From NCBI RefSeq assembly GCF_026626745.1, contig NZ_JAPNJW010000002.1, positions 2,070,151 to 2,134,150 of the forward strand: a DNA stretch of 64,000 nucleotides, in the 5' to 3' direction. Position 1 is the stretch's first letter, and every line of letters begins with the position of its first letter. The notes beneath the pieces were generated by a model. The model searched no databases. It was not told the origin of the DNA and saw only the letters and a list, made by a program, of their open reading frames with translations. Shown here piece by piece: positions 1 to 8,302 of this stretch. This DNA is from Nannocystis sp. RBIL2. GTDB taxonomy: Bacteria > Myxococcota_A > Polyangia > Nannocystales > Nannocystaceae. The translations under genes were made by a program, and so were the position numbers.

Positions 1-1758
1 CACGCCATCTCGCCCAGCACCTATCTCGAGATCGGCGGCGCGATCCTCCACGACCTCTCCTACCAGCGGGCCCGCAACCCCCAGGTCCCGCTGACCGGCG
101 TCTACCTCGCCAACAGCGGCTACCTGTTCTCGCCCCTCGACCTCGACCGTGGCGCCGTGGTCCGCGCCATCGCCGGCGTGCCGACGCCGGATCTGGCCGC
201 GGCCGAGGCCGTCCTCGGCAGCTTGCCGCACGCGGCCCCCTTCATGGTCCGCTGGATCGACCTCGACCAGCCGACCCGCGAGCACGTCACCGTCGTCACC
301 ATGGACCGGCGGTGGTTCGCCATGACCCGCTCGACCCGCGACGACGCCTCTGGCCGTTGGCCGTCGGCCGACGCCCCGCCCCCGCCGCAGCCTCCGCCGC
401 GCACGCCCGTCACCACCAACCTGCCCCCGTCCGACGACGTCCGCGTGCAACAGGTCCAGCCCTCGCTGGTCACCGTCACCTGCAACATCCCCTACAAGAT
501 CGACGGCATCCACGCGACCCGCTTCGTCGGCGCCGGCCTGGTCGTCGACGCCCGGCGCGGGCTCGTGCTCGTCGACCGCAACACCGTCCCGATCGCCCTC
601 GCCGACATCACTCTCACCGTCGCCGGCGCGGTCGAGATCCCGGGCGAGATCGCCTTCCTCCACCCGCACCACAACTACGCGATCCTCTCGTACGACCCGG
701 CCCTCCTCGGCGACACGCCGATCCGCGCCGTCGACCTCGCGCCGCGTCCGCTCCACCCCGGCGACCCGGTGTGGCTCGTCGGGCTCAAGTCCGGCCACCG
801 CGTGTTCGCCCAGAGCACGGCGGTCGCCGCAGTCGAGGCCGTCGACCTGCCGCTGCCGCGCCCGCCGCGGTTCCGCGCCATGAACCTCGAGCGGATCTCC
901 CTCACCAGCGCCACCGCCTCGCTCGGCGGCGCCATCGTCGACAGCGAGGCCCGTGTCCTCGCCCTGTGGGCCGGCTTCTCCTACCAGGACGGCAAGGACC
1001 ACCGCGTCGCCGAGTACGGCATCGCGGCCGACCTGTTCGCCGAGGCCATCGAGATCTTCCGCCGCGGCGAGTCACCGATCGTCTGCGACCTCGGGGTCGA
1101 GTTCGGCACCGTCACCCTCGCCGAGGCGCGCCACCGCGGCCTGTCCCCGGAGACAGCCGCCGAGCTCGAGGGCCACGACCCGCTGCGCCGCCAGGTGCTG
1201 GTCGTCCAGCGCCTGGCCGCGTTCGCCCGCGGCTGGCAAGCCGGCGACCTGGTCTTGCGGGCAGGTGGCGCCGCCGTCACCTCGGTCCGCGAGATCGAGC
1301 GATCGCTGCGCGGCGGTCGGGTCACCGTGCACCTGCTGCGCGACGGCAGGGAGCTGGACCTCGAGGTCGAGACGCGCCCCGACGACGGCCGCGGCACCGA
1401 CCGCGTGCTGCACTGGGCCGGCGCGCTGCTGCAGGCGCCCCACCACGCCGCGCTGATCCAGCGCGCCGTCCCCGACGAGGGCGTGTACATCTCGCTCTAC
1501 TGGTACGGCTCGCCCGCCAGCCGCTCGCGCCTCCGCGCCGCTCGCCGGATCGTCGCCGCCGAGGACCGCCCGACCCCCGACATCGACAGCTTCCTCGCCG
1601 CCGTCGCCGGCAAGCCCGACCGCGCCTCCGTCCGCCTCAAGACCGTCGACCTCGACGGCAAGGTCGACCTCCTCACCCTCCGCCTCGACCTCGAGTACTT
1701 CCCGACCTACGAGCTGCGCCGCACTCGCGACGGCTGGGTCCGCATCGAGCACAGCTGA
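1..1758 (+). CDS. Nma111/HtrA-like trypsin-fold PDZ protein, C-terminal part
   Basis: The frame is open from base 1, so the 5' end lies outside the window; the first ATG inside (157) is probably internal. The visible 585 residues look like the C-terminal half of a DegP/HtrA-like protein of the yeast Nma111 type, which has tandem protease-like and PDZ domains. A trypsin-like beta-barrel runs from about window codon 155 to 345 (bases 460-1040), and a PDZ-like segment follows (about 1190-1380). Where a GNSGG catalytic loop is expected (bases about 906-945) the sequence reads ASLGGA, so the catalytic serine is not in place. This fits the inactive second protease domain known in Nma111-type proteins. 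A proline-rich linker lies at about 379-408. The family call is by pattern and moderate; that it is a degenerate trypsin-fold repeat is an inference. Confidence 0.6.
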   Translation, partial: HAISPSTYLEIGGAILHDLSYQRARNPQVPLTGVYLANSGYLFSPLDLDRGAVVRAIAGVPTPDLAAAEAVLGSLPHAAPFMVRWIDLDQPTREHVTVVTMDRRWFAMTRSTRDDASGRWPSADAPPPPQPPPRTPVTTNLPPSDDVRVQQVQPSLVTVTCNIPYKIDGIHATRFVGAGLVVDARRGLVLVDRNTVPIALADITLTVAGAVEIPGEIAFLHPHHNYAILSYDPALLGDTPIRAVDLAPRPLHPGDPVWLVGLKSGHRVFAQSTAVAAVEAVDLPLPRPPRFRAMNLERISLTSATASLGGAIVDSEARVLALWAGFSYQDGKDHRVAEYGIAADLFAEAIEIFRRGESPIVCDLGVEFGTVTLAEARHRGLSPETAAELEGHDPLRRQVLVVQRLAAFARGWQAGDLVLRAGGAAVTSVREIERSLRGGRVTVHLLRDGRELDLEVETRPDDGRGTDRVLHWAGALLQAPHHAALIQRAVPDEGVYISLYWYGSPASRSRLRAARRIVAAEDRPTPDIDSFLAAVAGKPDRASVRLKTVDLDGKVDLLTLRLDLEYFPTYELRRTRDGWVRIEHS

Positions 1759-1781
1759 GGCACCGCGGCATCCGCGAGCCG

Positions 1782-1812
1782 AGAGCCCGAAGGCCCCGCG
1801 CCTTCGGGCTCT
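1782..1812 (+). terminator. Strong hairpin after the HtrA-like gene
   Basis: A 13-bp perfect stem (AGAGCCCGAAGGC and its complement) around a 5-base loop begins 23 bases after the stop codon. It is followed by a short CTTCGGTCTC stretch rather than a T-run, so it is a terminator by position and stem strength only. Confidence 0.6.
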
Positions 1813-1881
1813 TCGGTCTCGAGGAGACGTCATGCGCACCGTCGCTTCGCGCCCCGCGGAGCAGGGCGCGGTCGCGGCGTG

Positions 1882-2206
1882 CCTGTCCCAAAGAACACCC
1901 GACCTCGCATCCTCACCTCTGCGAGCTCCGACCGGCGGCCAATCACATGTCCCAAAGGTCACCCGGCAAAACGCGTCGTCGGAGCCCTGCAGCCGCCGTC
2001 GCACCTGCCCCGAGGGACACACGCCCGCGTCGCAGCGCGCCTCGATCCGCGTGCGCGGCCGCGGCACACGGCCTGTCTCTGTCACCTCGCACCGTCGGAG
2101 CAGTGCAGCCCCCGCGAACGCACCGGTTCCCGCGGGACGCTCGCCACGTCGCAGCGCCTCGCCGCCGCCGCGGACCCGCGGCACGCGGCCTGTCTTTCAG
2201 GACACC
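1882..2206. repeat. Five dispersed CATG-14-type units in a 514-bp gene-free gap
   Basis: The gap 1759-2272 has no credible gene. It holds isolated units near 1882, 1946, 2004, 2072 and 2189, spaced about 60-115 bp apart. They have the form CCTGTCC-N4-GGACACCCG, with some decay. All are variants of the 14-bp unit described at 10469-10566, with CCTG or CATG at the left and CACC at the right. Confidence 0.75.
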
Positions 2207-2272
2207 CGCACCCCGGTCGTCGCCCCGTCAACCGCTTCCATCGCCGCTGCATTCCCGCTAAGTTGACCGCGC

Positions 2273-3316
2273 ATGCGAACCGCGCTGGTCGTCGGCCTCG
2301 GCCTCCTCGGCGGCTGCGTCCCCAACGATCACCCCCCGTGGCTCGTCGATCACCCGCTGCCCTGGGGGATCGTCGCCAGCGTCGTCGAGCCGGGCGGTTA
2401 CTCCTCCGAGGTCGTCGTCCCCGACGATCGCGTACGGGCTTCGGCGCTCCCGCTCGACACCCTCGAGCTGCAGTGGATCACGGCCGTGCCGCCCGGCGTC
2501 ACCGTCCCGCCGCCGATCTGGTTCGTCTGCCCCGGCCGCTGCTCCTCGCTCCCGGCAGAGCCCATCCCCGCCTGCGCTTTCCCGTTGCCGCTGTCGCGCA
2601 GCGAGCACTGCCGCCTCGGCGAGGGCGAGCGCGTCCGTCTCAGTCTCGGCGGCGCCTACACTGCCAACGAATACTTCCGCGGCTTCATCGGCGTCATGGG
2701 CATCACCAGCGACGGCACCGTCGAGCCCGAGACCTGCCTGCAGCGCTACCGCACCGTGCCGCGCGCCGGCCTCGAGCACTGCCTCTTGCAGGAGCGCCTC
2801 CTGCAGCTCGGACCGGAGAGCCGGCTCCTCACCACCGTACCCGGGCTCGCCGACTTCTACACCGTCGAGGGCGGCCTGCCCGACGACCTCGACGACGAGG
2901 CGCCCGACGTCCACCCGACCCTCAGCGGCCTGCGGGTGGCGCACAGCGGGCGCGGCGGCCTCCGGGAGCTCATCGCCCAGCCCGGGGACACCATCACGGT
3001 GCGCGTCGGTGCTTACGTGTTCGTCGAGCCGCAGTACACCGCCGACGCCTACCAGCCCCACTACGCCTTCCAGTCGATGCCGGGCCAGCCGGAGCGCCTG
3101 GTCGCCGCTCCCGACGAGGAGCGGATCTTCGAGCGCTACGGCCTCTCGACCCTGATCGAGGACAGGGGCGACCCGAACGACGATCTCCTGGGATTCTGGC
3201 AGGTCCCCGACGTGCCCGAGCCGATCCTCTTCTACCTCTATATCGCCGACTCCCGTCAGGGCCGCGCCTTCGCCACCCTGCGCTTCGTCGTCGAGGACGC
3301 CAGCCCCGCGCCATGA
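2273..3316 (+). CDS. Putative lipoprotein, partner of the TonB receptor
   Basis: This 347-residue protein starts with a lipoprotein signal: a short hydrophobic stretch ending in LLGGC (Cys about 15). I see no recognisable enzyme domain. The body has several cysteines (CPGRC, and others near 100-115) and ends with a beta-rich segment. Its stop overlaps the start of the next gene as ATGA (3313-3316), so the two are probably translationally coupled and the lipoprotein may be an accessory of the receptor. No family was recognised; it is annotated as an envelope lipoprotein of unknown function. Confidence 0.8.
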   Translation: MRTALVVGLGLLGGCVPNDHPPWLVDHPLPWGIVASVVEPGGYSSEVVVPDDRVRASALPLDTLELQWITAVPPGVTVPPPIWFVCPGRCSSLPAEPIPACAFPLPLSRSEHCRLGEGERVRLSLGGAYTANEYFRGFIGVMGITSDGTVEPETCLQRYRTVPRAGLEHCLLQERLLQLGPESRLLTTVPGLADFYTVEGGLPDDLDDEAPDVHPTLSGLRVAHSGRGGLRELIAQPGDTITVRVGAYVFVEPQYTADAYQPHYAFQSMPGQPERLVAAPDEERIFERYGLSTLIEDRGDPNDDLLGFWQVPDVPEPILFYLYIADSRQGRAFATLRFVVEDASPAP

Positions 3317-5802
3317 TCGCCGCGCCGCTGAGCCTCCTCCTCGCCGCCGCGACGGCCGCGTCACCTGTCCCTTCGACCAGCCCGCCGTCAGGCGAACTGC
3401 CTGTCCCTTCGGACACCCGACCGACCCATCCGCTCCCGATCGGCGCCGTCCCCGAGCAACCCCGGTCGCCGGCTCCGCCTGTCCCTTCGACCAGCCTCCC
3501 GCGCTCCCGCGAGGCCGCGCGACCTGTCCCTTCGACCAGCCGCCTCGAGGCGCGCGGCACCCTGCGCAGCGCCGGTGAGCGTCAGCCCCTCGCGGGCGCC
3601 CGCATGTTCGCCCGAGCCCGCCGCGGCCCCGACTGGACGCGCGCCGCCATCACCGGCGCCGACGGCAGCTTCGTCCTCAGCGACCTCCCGTCCCTCGACT
3701 TCGAGCTCATCGTCGTCGCCGCCGGTCACGAGCGCCTCGAGCAACCGACCACGGCCGGCTTCTGGCGCCGGCGCCGTCCCCCCGTCATCTACGTGCAGCC
3801 GGCCGGCGCAGGCCGCTACCGCACCATCGTCGCCCAGGAGCGAACCCCCAAGCCCAGCCCCTTCAGCGTCGAGCTCGCGCCCGACGAGATCGCCGCCCTG
3901 CCCGGCAGCCAGGGCGATCCGCTGCGAGCCTTGCAGAACCTGCCCGGCGCCGCGCGGGTCCCCGGCGGCCTCGGTCTCCTCATCCTCCGCGGCGCCGCGC
4001 CCAACCAGTCGCAGGTGTTCTTCGGCGAGCACCCCCTCCCGCGCGCCTTCCACGTCCCCGGCCTCGCCAGCATCGTCCCCGCCGGCGTGCTCTCGAACCT
4101 GCAGTACGTGCCCAGCAACTTCGCCCCCAACTACGGCAACGCCACCGGCGGCATCGTCGTCCTCACCCCGCGCGTCGGCCGACGCGACGGCATCCACGGC
4201 CACGCCAAGCTCGACCTCATCTCCGCAGGCGCCCAGGTCGAGGGGCCCGTCGGCCGCGGCTCGTTCCTCATCGCCGCCCAGCGCGGTTACCTCGACCTCG
4301 CGCTCAAGGCCGTCGGCCAACTCGCCTTCAACCGCGACTACCTCCGCCCCAAGTACAGCGACTACCAGGTCGTCTTCGATCACCCCGTCGGCCCCGGCGC
4401 GACCCTCACCGCCCGCGTCCTCGGGGCCAGCGACATCCTCCGCTTCCCCTCGCGCTACTCCGGCGACGGCGGCGTGACCCTCAGCTCCGGCTTCCACCGC
4501 GTCGACCTCGTCTACAAGAAGCGCCAGGGTCCCTGGGACTTCCTGCTCTCGCCGGCGCTGCGCCTGGACACCGGCGGCCTCGAGACCGGCACCCAGATGC
4601 GCCGCCGCACCGACGTCATCGGCCTCCTGCGCGCCGAGCTCACCGCGCGCCCGTCGCGGCGGTTTCAGCTGACCCTCGGCGCCGACACCCAGATCGATCG
4701 CCACCGCACGCGCAGCCAGATCGAGTCCTTGCCGGGCGTCATCGACTCCTCGTACGGCGACGTCGAGAACTTCGACGAGGTCGCCCGCGGCACCACGACC
4801 TCCAGCGGCGTCTACCTCACCCCGATCCTCGCAGTCGGTCGGTTCACCGTCTCACCTGGCCTTCGGGCCAGCCTGTTTACCGGCCTCGGCGAGCCCCGGT
4901 TCTCGGTCGACCCGCGGCTGCACGCGCGCTGGGCCCCGCACCCGCGCGTCGCAGTGCAGCTCGGCGCCGGCCGCTACTCGCAGCCCTCGTTCCGCTCGCT
5001 CAGCACCGTCCCCGCCCTCGGCAACTTCAGCGCCATCGACAGCCTCGGCCTCGGCCCCCAGATCGTCCTGCCCGCCGCGCTCCGCTACCTCGACCCGCGG
5101 ATCAACGTCGACCCGCGCAGCCTGCTCGGCCTCATGCAGGCAGTGCAGCTCAGCGCCAACCTCCACCTCCGCCTCACCGCCGGCCTCGGCCTCGACATCA
5201 CCGGCTTCTGGCGCCGCGACCGCGACCGCGGCCCGCTCGTCCTCGACTACCTCGGCCGGCCGATCGAGGACACCGGCGCGGCCGTCCACGGCCTCGAGGT
5301 CATGCTGCGCCAGGACCTCACCCGCCGCCTGTTCGGCTGGGTCGCCTACACGCTGATGCGCGCGCGCACCGGCCGCTTCGACGCGCACGACCGCCTCGCC
5401 CTGCGCACCCCCAACGACTTCGATCAGCGCCACAACCTCGTCGCAGTGCTCGGCGTCAAGCTGCCGCGGCGCTGGCAGATCGCCGGCCGCTTCCGCCTCG
5501 TCACCGGCCTGCCGTTCACCCCGGTCGTCGGCGGCCTCAAGGCCGACGGCCCGTTCTCGGCCACGTACCCGGTCTACGGCGCCTACAACAGCGCCCGCAT
5601 GCCGGTGTTCCACCAGCTCGACATCCGCGTCGACAAGACGTGGGTCCGCTCGCGCACCATCGTCTCGACCTACCTCGACGTGCAGAACATCTACAACCGC
5701 CAGAACGCCGAGGGCCTGTGGTACCTCACCGATTACTCCGGCACCCAGACGGTCGTCGGCGTCCCGATCTTGCCGGTGATCGGCGTGCGCGTCGAGTACT
5801 GA
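3313..5802 (+). CDS. TonB-dependent outer-membrane receptor with N-terminal Pro/Ser linker
   Basis: This 829-residue protein is a probable TonB-dependent receptor in the outer membrane. After a signal peptide (about 1-17) comes a low-complexity linker (about 18-76), then a carboxypeptidase-regulatory-like beta-sandwich (about 77-160, with the typical GADGSFVLSDLP signature). A plug-like domain follows (about 185-290, LRGAAPNQSQVFF and NYGNATGGIVVLTPR), then a long beta-barrel ending in a terminal hydrophobic residue pattern. The ATG at 3313 is chosen because it overlaps the upstream stop and starts a good signal peptide. The linker contains the peptide PVPSTS three times and PVPSDT once, each encoded by a copy of the interspersed repeat (3364-3540). 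The substrate is unknown. Confidence 0.85.
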   Translation: MIAAPLSLLLAAATAASPVPSTSPPSGELPVPSDTRPTHPLPIGAVPEQPRSPAPPVPSTSLPRSREAARPVPSTSRLEARGTLRSAGERQPLAGARMFARARRGPDWTRAAITGADGSFVLSDLPSLDFELIVVAAGHERLEQPTTAGFWRRRRPPVIYVQPAGAGRYRTIVAQERTPKPSPFSVELAPDEIAALPGSQGDPLRALQNLPGAARVPGGLGLLILRGAAPNQSQVFFGEHPLPRAFHVPGLASIVPAGVLSNLQYVPSNFAPNYGNATGGIVVLTPRVGRRDGIHGHAKLDLISAGAQVEGPVGRGSFLIAAQRGYLDLALKAVGQLAFNRDYLRPKYSDYQVVFDHPVGPGATLTARVLGASDILRFPSRYSGDGGVTLSSGFHRVDLVYKKRQGPWDFLLSPALRLDTGGLETGTQMRRRTDVIGLLRAELTARPSRRFQLTLGADTQIDRHRTRSQIESLPGVIDSSYGDVENFDEVARGTTTSSGVYLTPILAVGRFTVSPGLRASLFTGLGEPRFSVDPRLHARWAPHPRVAVQLGAGRYSQPSFRSLSTVPALGNFSAIDSLGLGPQIVLPAALRYLDPRINVDPRSLLGLMQAVQLSANLHLRLTAGLGLDITGFWRRDRDRGPLVLDYLGRPIEDTGAAVHGLEVMLRQDLTRRLFGWVAYTLMRARTGRFDAHDRLALRTPNDFDQRHNLVAVLGVKLPRRWQIAGRFRLVTGLPFTPVVGGLKADGPFSATYPVYGAYNSARMPVFHQLDIRVDKTWVRSRTIVSTYLDVQNIYNRQNAEGLWYLTDYSGTQTVVGVPILPVIGVRVEY
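3364..3540 (+). repeat. Four repeat units inside the TonB receptor linker
   Basis: Units begin at 3364, 3400, 3478 and 3523. Each reads CCTGTCCCTTCG followed by ACCAG or GACACC, and all four are read in the same frame, giving the peptides PVPSTS or PVPSDT. The spacings (36, 78 and 45 bp) are multiples of three, as expected if insertions were tolerated only in frame. They match the intergenic units around 1882-2206. Confidence 0.85.
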
Positions 5803-5805
5803 CGC

Positions 5806-6762
5806 TCACGGCGCTTTCGGCTGCTCGAAGCAGTACAGGCGCGCCAGCCCGTCGCACGTCAGGTCCTCGCACGACTCGGTCCAGCGGGCGTCGGCCAGCG
5901 AGCACTCTCCGACCGCCGCCGGCCCGAGCGGCTGCCCGCTCCAGCCGTTGCAATTGTTCGCCAGCGCCGTCCCGGTGATCGTCGTCGCCGTCCACACCGG
6001 GCACGCGCCGCAAATAGGGGTCAGCACCGGCACGGTGTTGCCGTACTCGTCGACATCGATCGCCGCGGCGAGTTCGCCGTCGATCAGCTCGTCCCAGTTC
6101 TTGGCGATCGGCGTGCCGTTCAGCAGCTGCCACGGCCGCGTCCCGTGGACCAGGCGGTCCGCCGCGGTCTGACCCGAGCTGCTCAGCCACGCCACGTACT
6201 GGCCCGTCAGGCCCGCCCCGCGGGCTCGCGCAGTGCAGATCATGTCGGCCGAGTCGAGATTTTTGAACTCGACCAGCGAGATCGGGTTCGCGGTGACGAA
6301 CACGCGGAAGTAGGTGCGGACGCACATCTCGCAGCCGTCGCCGCCGTCGCACTCCTCCTTGGGCTGCACGATCATGTCGCCGCAGTACTCGAGCTTGCAC
6401 GCGTTGGAGCAGCCGTCGCCCTCCACCATGTTGCCGTCGTCGCACTCCTCGCCGGGGCCCTGCACGCTGTCGCCGCAGCCCTCGACCGCCGTCGTCGCCG
6501 GGCTCGTCGTGTCGGGCTCGCCCGTGCTCGTCGAGGTCGACGTCACGACCGGCTCCGTCGTCTCCTCCGTGGTGGCGGTCGTCGAGGTCGGCGCCGTCGG
6601 CTCGCTCGTGCTCGTCGTGCCCGGGCTCGTCGAAGTCGTCGAGCCCGGCGCCCCGGTCGTCTGCGTCTCGCTCTCCGTCGCCGCGCTCCCGCTCGGCGAG
6701 AAGCACCCGGAGGCCAGCAGGAGCACGAGCGAGGCGAGTCGCGGACTTGACATCGCAGTCAT
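5806..6762 (-). CDS. Lipoprotein with DUF4215 Cys-rich repeat and DUF1554 domain
   Basis: This 318-residue surface lipoprotein has its lipobox at about residue 20 (LASGC). A long Thr/Ser/Glu-rich linker follows (about 25-92). Next is a Cys-rich DUF4215 repeat (about 93-135, CGDSVQGPGEECDDGN and GDGCSNACKLEYCGD). The C-terminal half (about 150-315) is a DUF1554 domain, shown by the ordered signatures MICTARARGAGLTG, AWLSSS, NWDELIDGEL, VWTATT and the final LYCFEQ. The fold is thought to be lectin-like and extracellular. The gene converges on the TonB receptor gene, with only three bases between the two stops. ATG 6762 or 6750 could be the start. Confidence 0.85.
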   Translation of the reverse strand: MTAMSSPRLASLVLLLASGCFSPSGSAATESETQTTGAPGSTTSTSPGTTSTSEPTAPTSTTATTEETTEPVVTSTSTSTGEPDTTSPATTAVEGCGDSVQGPGEECDDGNMVEGDGCSNACKLEYCGDMIVQPKEECDGGDGCEMCVRTYFRVFVTANPISLVEFKNLDSADMICTARARGAGLTGQYVAWLSSSGQTAADRLVHGTRPWQLLNGTPIAKNWDELIDGELAAAIDVDEYGNTVPVLTPICGACPVWTATTITGTALANNCNGWSGQPLGPAAVGECSLADARWTESCEDLTCDGLARLYCFEQPKAP

Positions 6763-6871
6763 TGTCGAAGAAACCCCGGCGCCGCGTCAAAGCACGCGCA
6801 GCGCCGCGCCGGCGGGCCCCTGCCGACGCGATCGGTTGTCGCCGCCGATCGCAGGATGATACCGTCGAGCG

Positions 6872-7453
6872 ATGGAACGCAAGCAGGGCCGTTCGCGCGC
6901 GCGGTGGGCCGTCGTCTCGATGTGGCTGTGGTCGCAGGGCACACCGGCGCGAGCGGACGTCGTCGAGGAGCCGCCGGCTGTCTGCCCGGCGGGCGCCGAG
7001 GGCAACACCTGCCACGGCGGCCCGTTCTGCAGCCCGATCAAGTGCACCACCGACGCCGAATGCACGGACGGCGCCATCTGCCAGGACACCAAGGGCTGCA
7101 TTGGCACCGTCGAGTGCGGCGGCGGTGACGGTGGGCCCGATCCGACCCCTACGCTGTCTGCCCTGTGCGAGGGCGGCGAGGCCTGCGGCGCTGACGAGAC
7201 CTGTCAGGCGATCAAGCTCTGCATGCCGATGGTCGAGCCGACGACCGGCGGCAGCGCGAGCACCGGACCGACCTCGAGCGGCACTGCCACCACCGACGCC
7301 GGCACCGCCAGCGGCACCGGCGACGACACCGGCGGCGGCAAGGGCGGCTGCGGCAGCTGCAGCACCGACGCCGACGCCGGCTCGTCGGCCCTCGCGCTCC
7401 TGACGATCGTCGCGTTCACAAGTCGACGTCGCCGCGCCCGGGAGCGGCCATGA
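6872..7453 (+). CDS. Cys-rich exported protein with MYXO-CTERM-like sorting tail
   Basis: This 193-residue protein has an N-terminal signal (about 8-28), a Cys-rich body with about 14 cysteines, and a Thr/Ser/Gly linker (about 128-152). The C-terminus has the three-part layout of a MYXO-CTERM tail: a Gly-Cys-Gly-x-Cys motif, a hydrophobic segment (about 170-183) and a terminal Arg cluster. Such tails mark proteins for surface sorting in Myxococcota. Its stop overlaps the next start (ATGA at 7450-7453). No catalytic domain was seen. It is divergent from the DUF1554 gene, with about 110 bp between starts. Confidence 0.8.
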   Translation: MERKQGRSRARWAVVSMWLWSQGTPARADVVEEPPAVCPAGAEGNTCHGGPFCSPIKCTTDAECTDGAICQDTKGCIGTVECGGGDGGPDPTPTLSALCEGGEACGADETCQAIKLCMPMVEPTTGGSASTGPTSSGTATTDAGTASGTGDDTGGGKGGCGSCSTDADAGSSALALLTIVAFTSRRRRARERP

Positions 7454-8160
7454 CGATCGCTCACCCGCAGTCGGGCTTGCGACCTCGCGCTCCGCTCGTC
7501 GCCGCCGCGATCCTCTTGTTCGCCTGCACCCCGCGCGAAGCTCCGCAAGCGCCCACGGCCGAGCCCGCCCCCGCACCCGACCCTGCCGCCACGCCCGCGT
7601 CGGAGGCCGAGCCCCCGCCCGCTCCGCCCGCAGCCGCCTCCGCGCAGCCCGAGCCCGCTGCTGAGCCGCCCCCCACCGCAGACAAACCGTCCACCCCGCT
7701 GGGGCCCAGCAAGACCTGGCCGTTCGTCGCCTGGGATCGCGCCGAGGCCTTCACTTTCAATCAAGTCGCCTACGGTCCCGGCATCCCGCTGCGGGTCTAC
7801 GACGCGACAGCCGGCTGGAGCCCCAAGATCGTCGAGCGCACGCCGATCTCGGCGGACCAGGCCGGACGCGCAGTCGAGCGGGTCGTCGCTACCCGCGGCA
7901 CCCTCGAGGTCTCGAAGTGCGCCTTCCCGCGTCACGCAGTCGTCCTGTACGCCGGTGACACGCCCGTCGGCAGCGTCAACGTCTGCTTCGAGTGCGGCGA
8001 CATCCTGGTCTGGCCCGACTTCGAGCCGCCCGCCTCCGGCCCCACCGCCGAGCGCCGCCACCGGCAGCAGATGAAGGCCTACAAGCGCGTGTTCCCCGAG
8101 TGGGAGCGGTTCTTCCGCGACGACCTCGGCTTCCCGCTCACCCCGCCCGCGCAGCCCTGA
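7450..8160 (+). CDS. Putative lipoprotein with Pro/Ala/Glu linker
   Basis: This 236-residue protein has a signal peptide ending at LLFACTP (Cys about 26). A Pro/Ala/Glu-rich spacer of about 55 residues follows, then a compact domain (about 85-230) with a CFECGD motif near residue 180 and a basic amphipathic C-terminal helix (KAYKRVFPEWERFF). Overlap with the upstream gene suggests one transcript. The domain is not one I can name, although C-x-x-C could bind metal. Anchoring in the envelope is inferred from the lipobox. Confidence 0.75.
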   Translation: MTIAHPQSGLRPRAPLVAAAILLFACTPREAPQAPTAEPAPAPDPAATPASEAEPPPAPPAAASAQPEPAAEPPPTADKPSTPLGPSKTWPFVAWDRAEAFTFNQVAYGPGIPLRVYDATAGWSPKIVERTPISADQAGRAVERVVATRGTLEVSKCAFPRHAVVLYAGDTPVGSVNVCFECGDILVWPDFEPPASGPTAERRHRQQMKAYKRVFPEWERFFRDDLGFPLTPPAQP

Positions 8161-8178
8161 CCTCAGCGGGTCCGTTCA

Positions 8179-8302
8179 CATGTCTCTCGGGACATCATGT
8201 CCCGAGAGCCATCCCGATGCCGGATCATTTACCTGTCGCTCAGGATATGTCCGAGAGTCACTATCAGGCCACGCCGCTCATCTGTCTCTCGGGACATCTG
8301 AT
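8179..8302. repeat. CATG-14 cluster between convergent genes, with a 25-bp palindrome
   Basis: The cluster includes an almost perfect hairpin at 8184-8208, where a 12-bp arm (CTCTCGGGACAT) and its complement flank one base. Other units lie at 8179, 8196, 8232 and 8281. It separates the convergent genes ending at 8160 and 8278 and could terminate both. The last unit overlaps the coding end of the WD40 gene and encodes its final residues SDVPRDR plus the stop. Confidence 0.8.
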
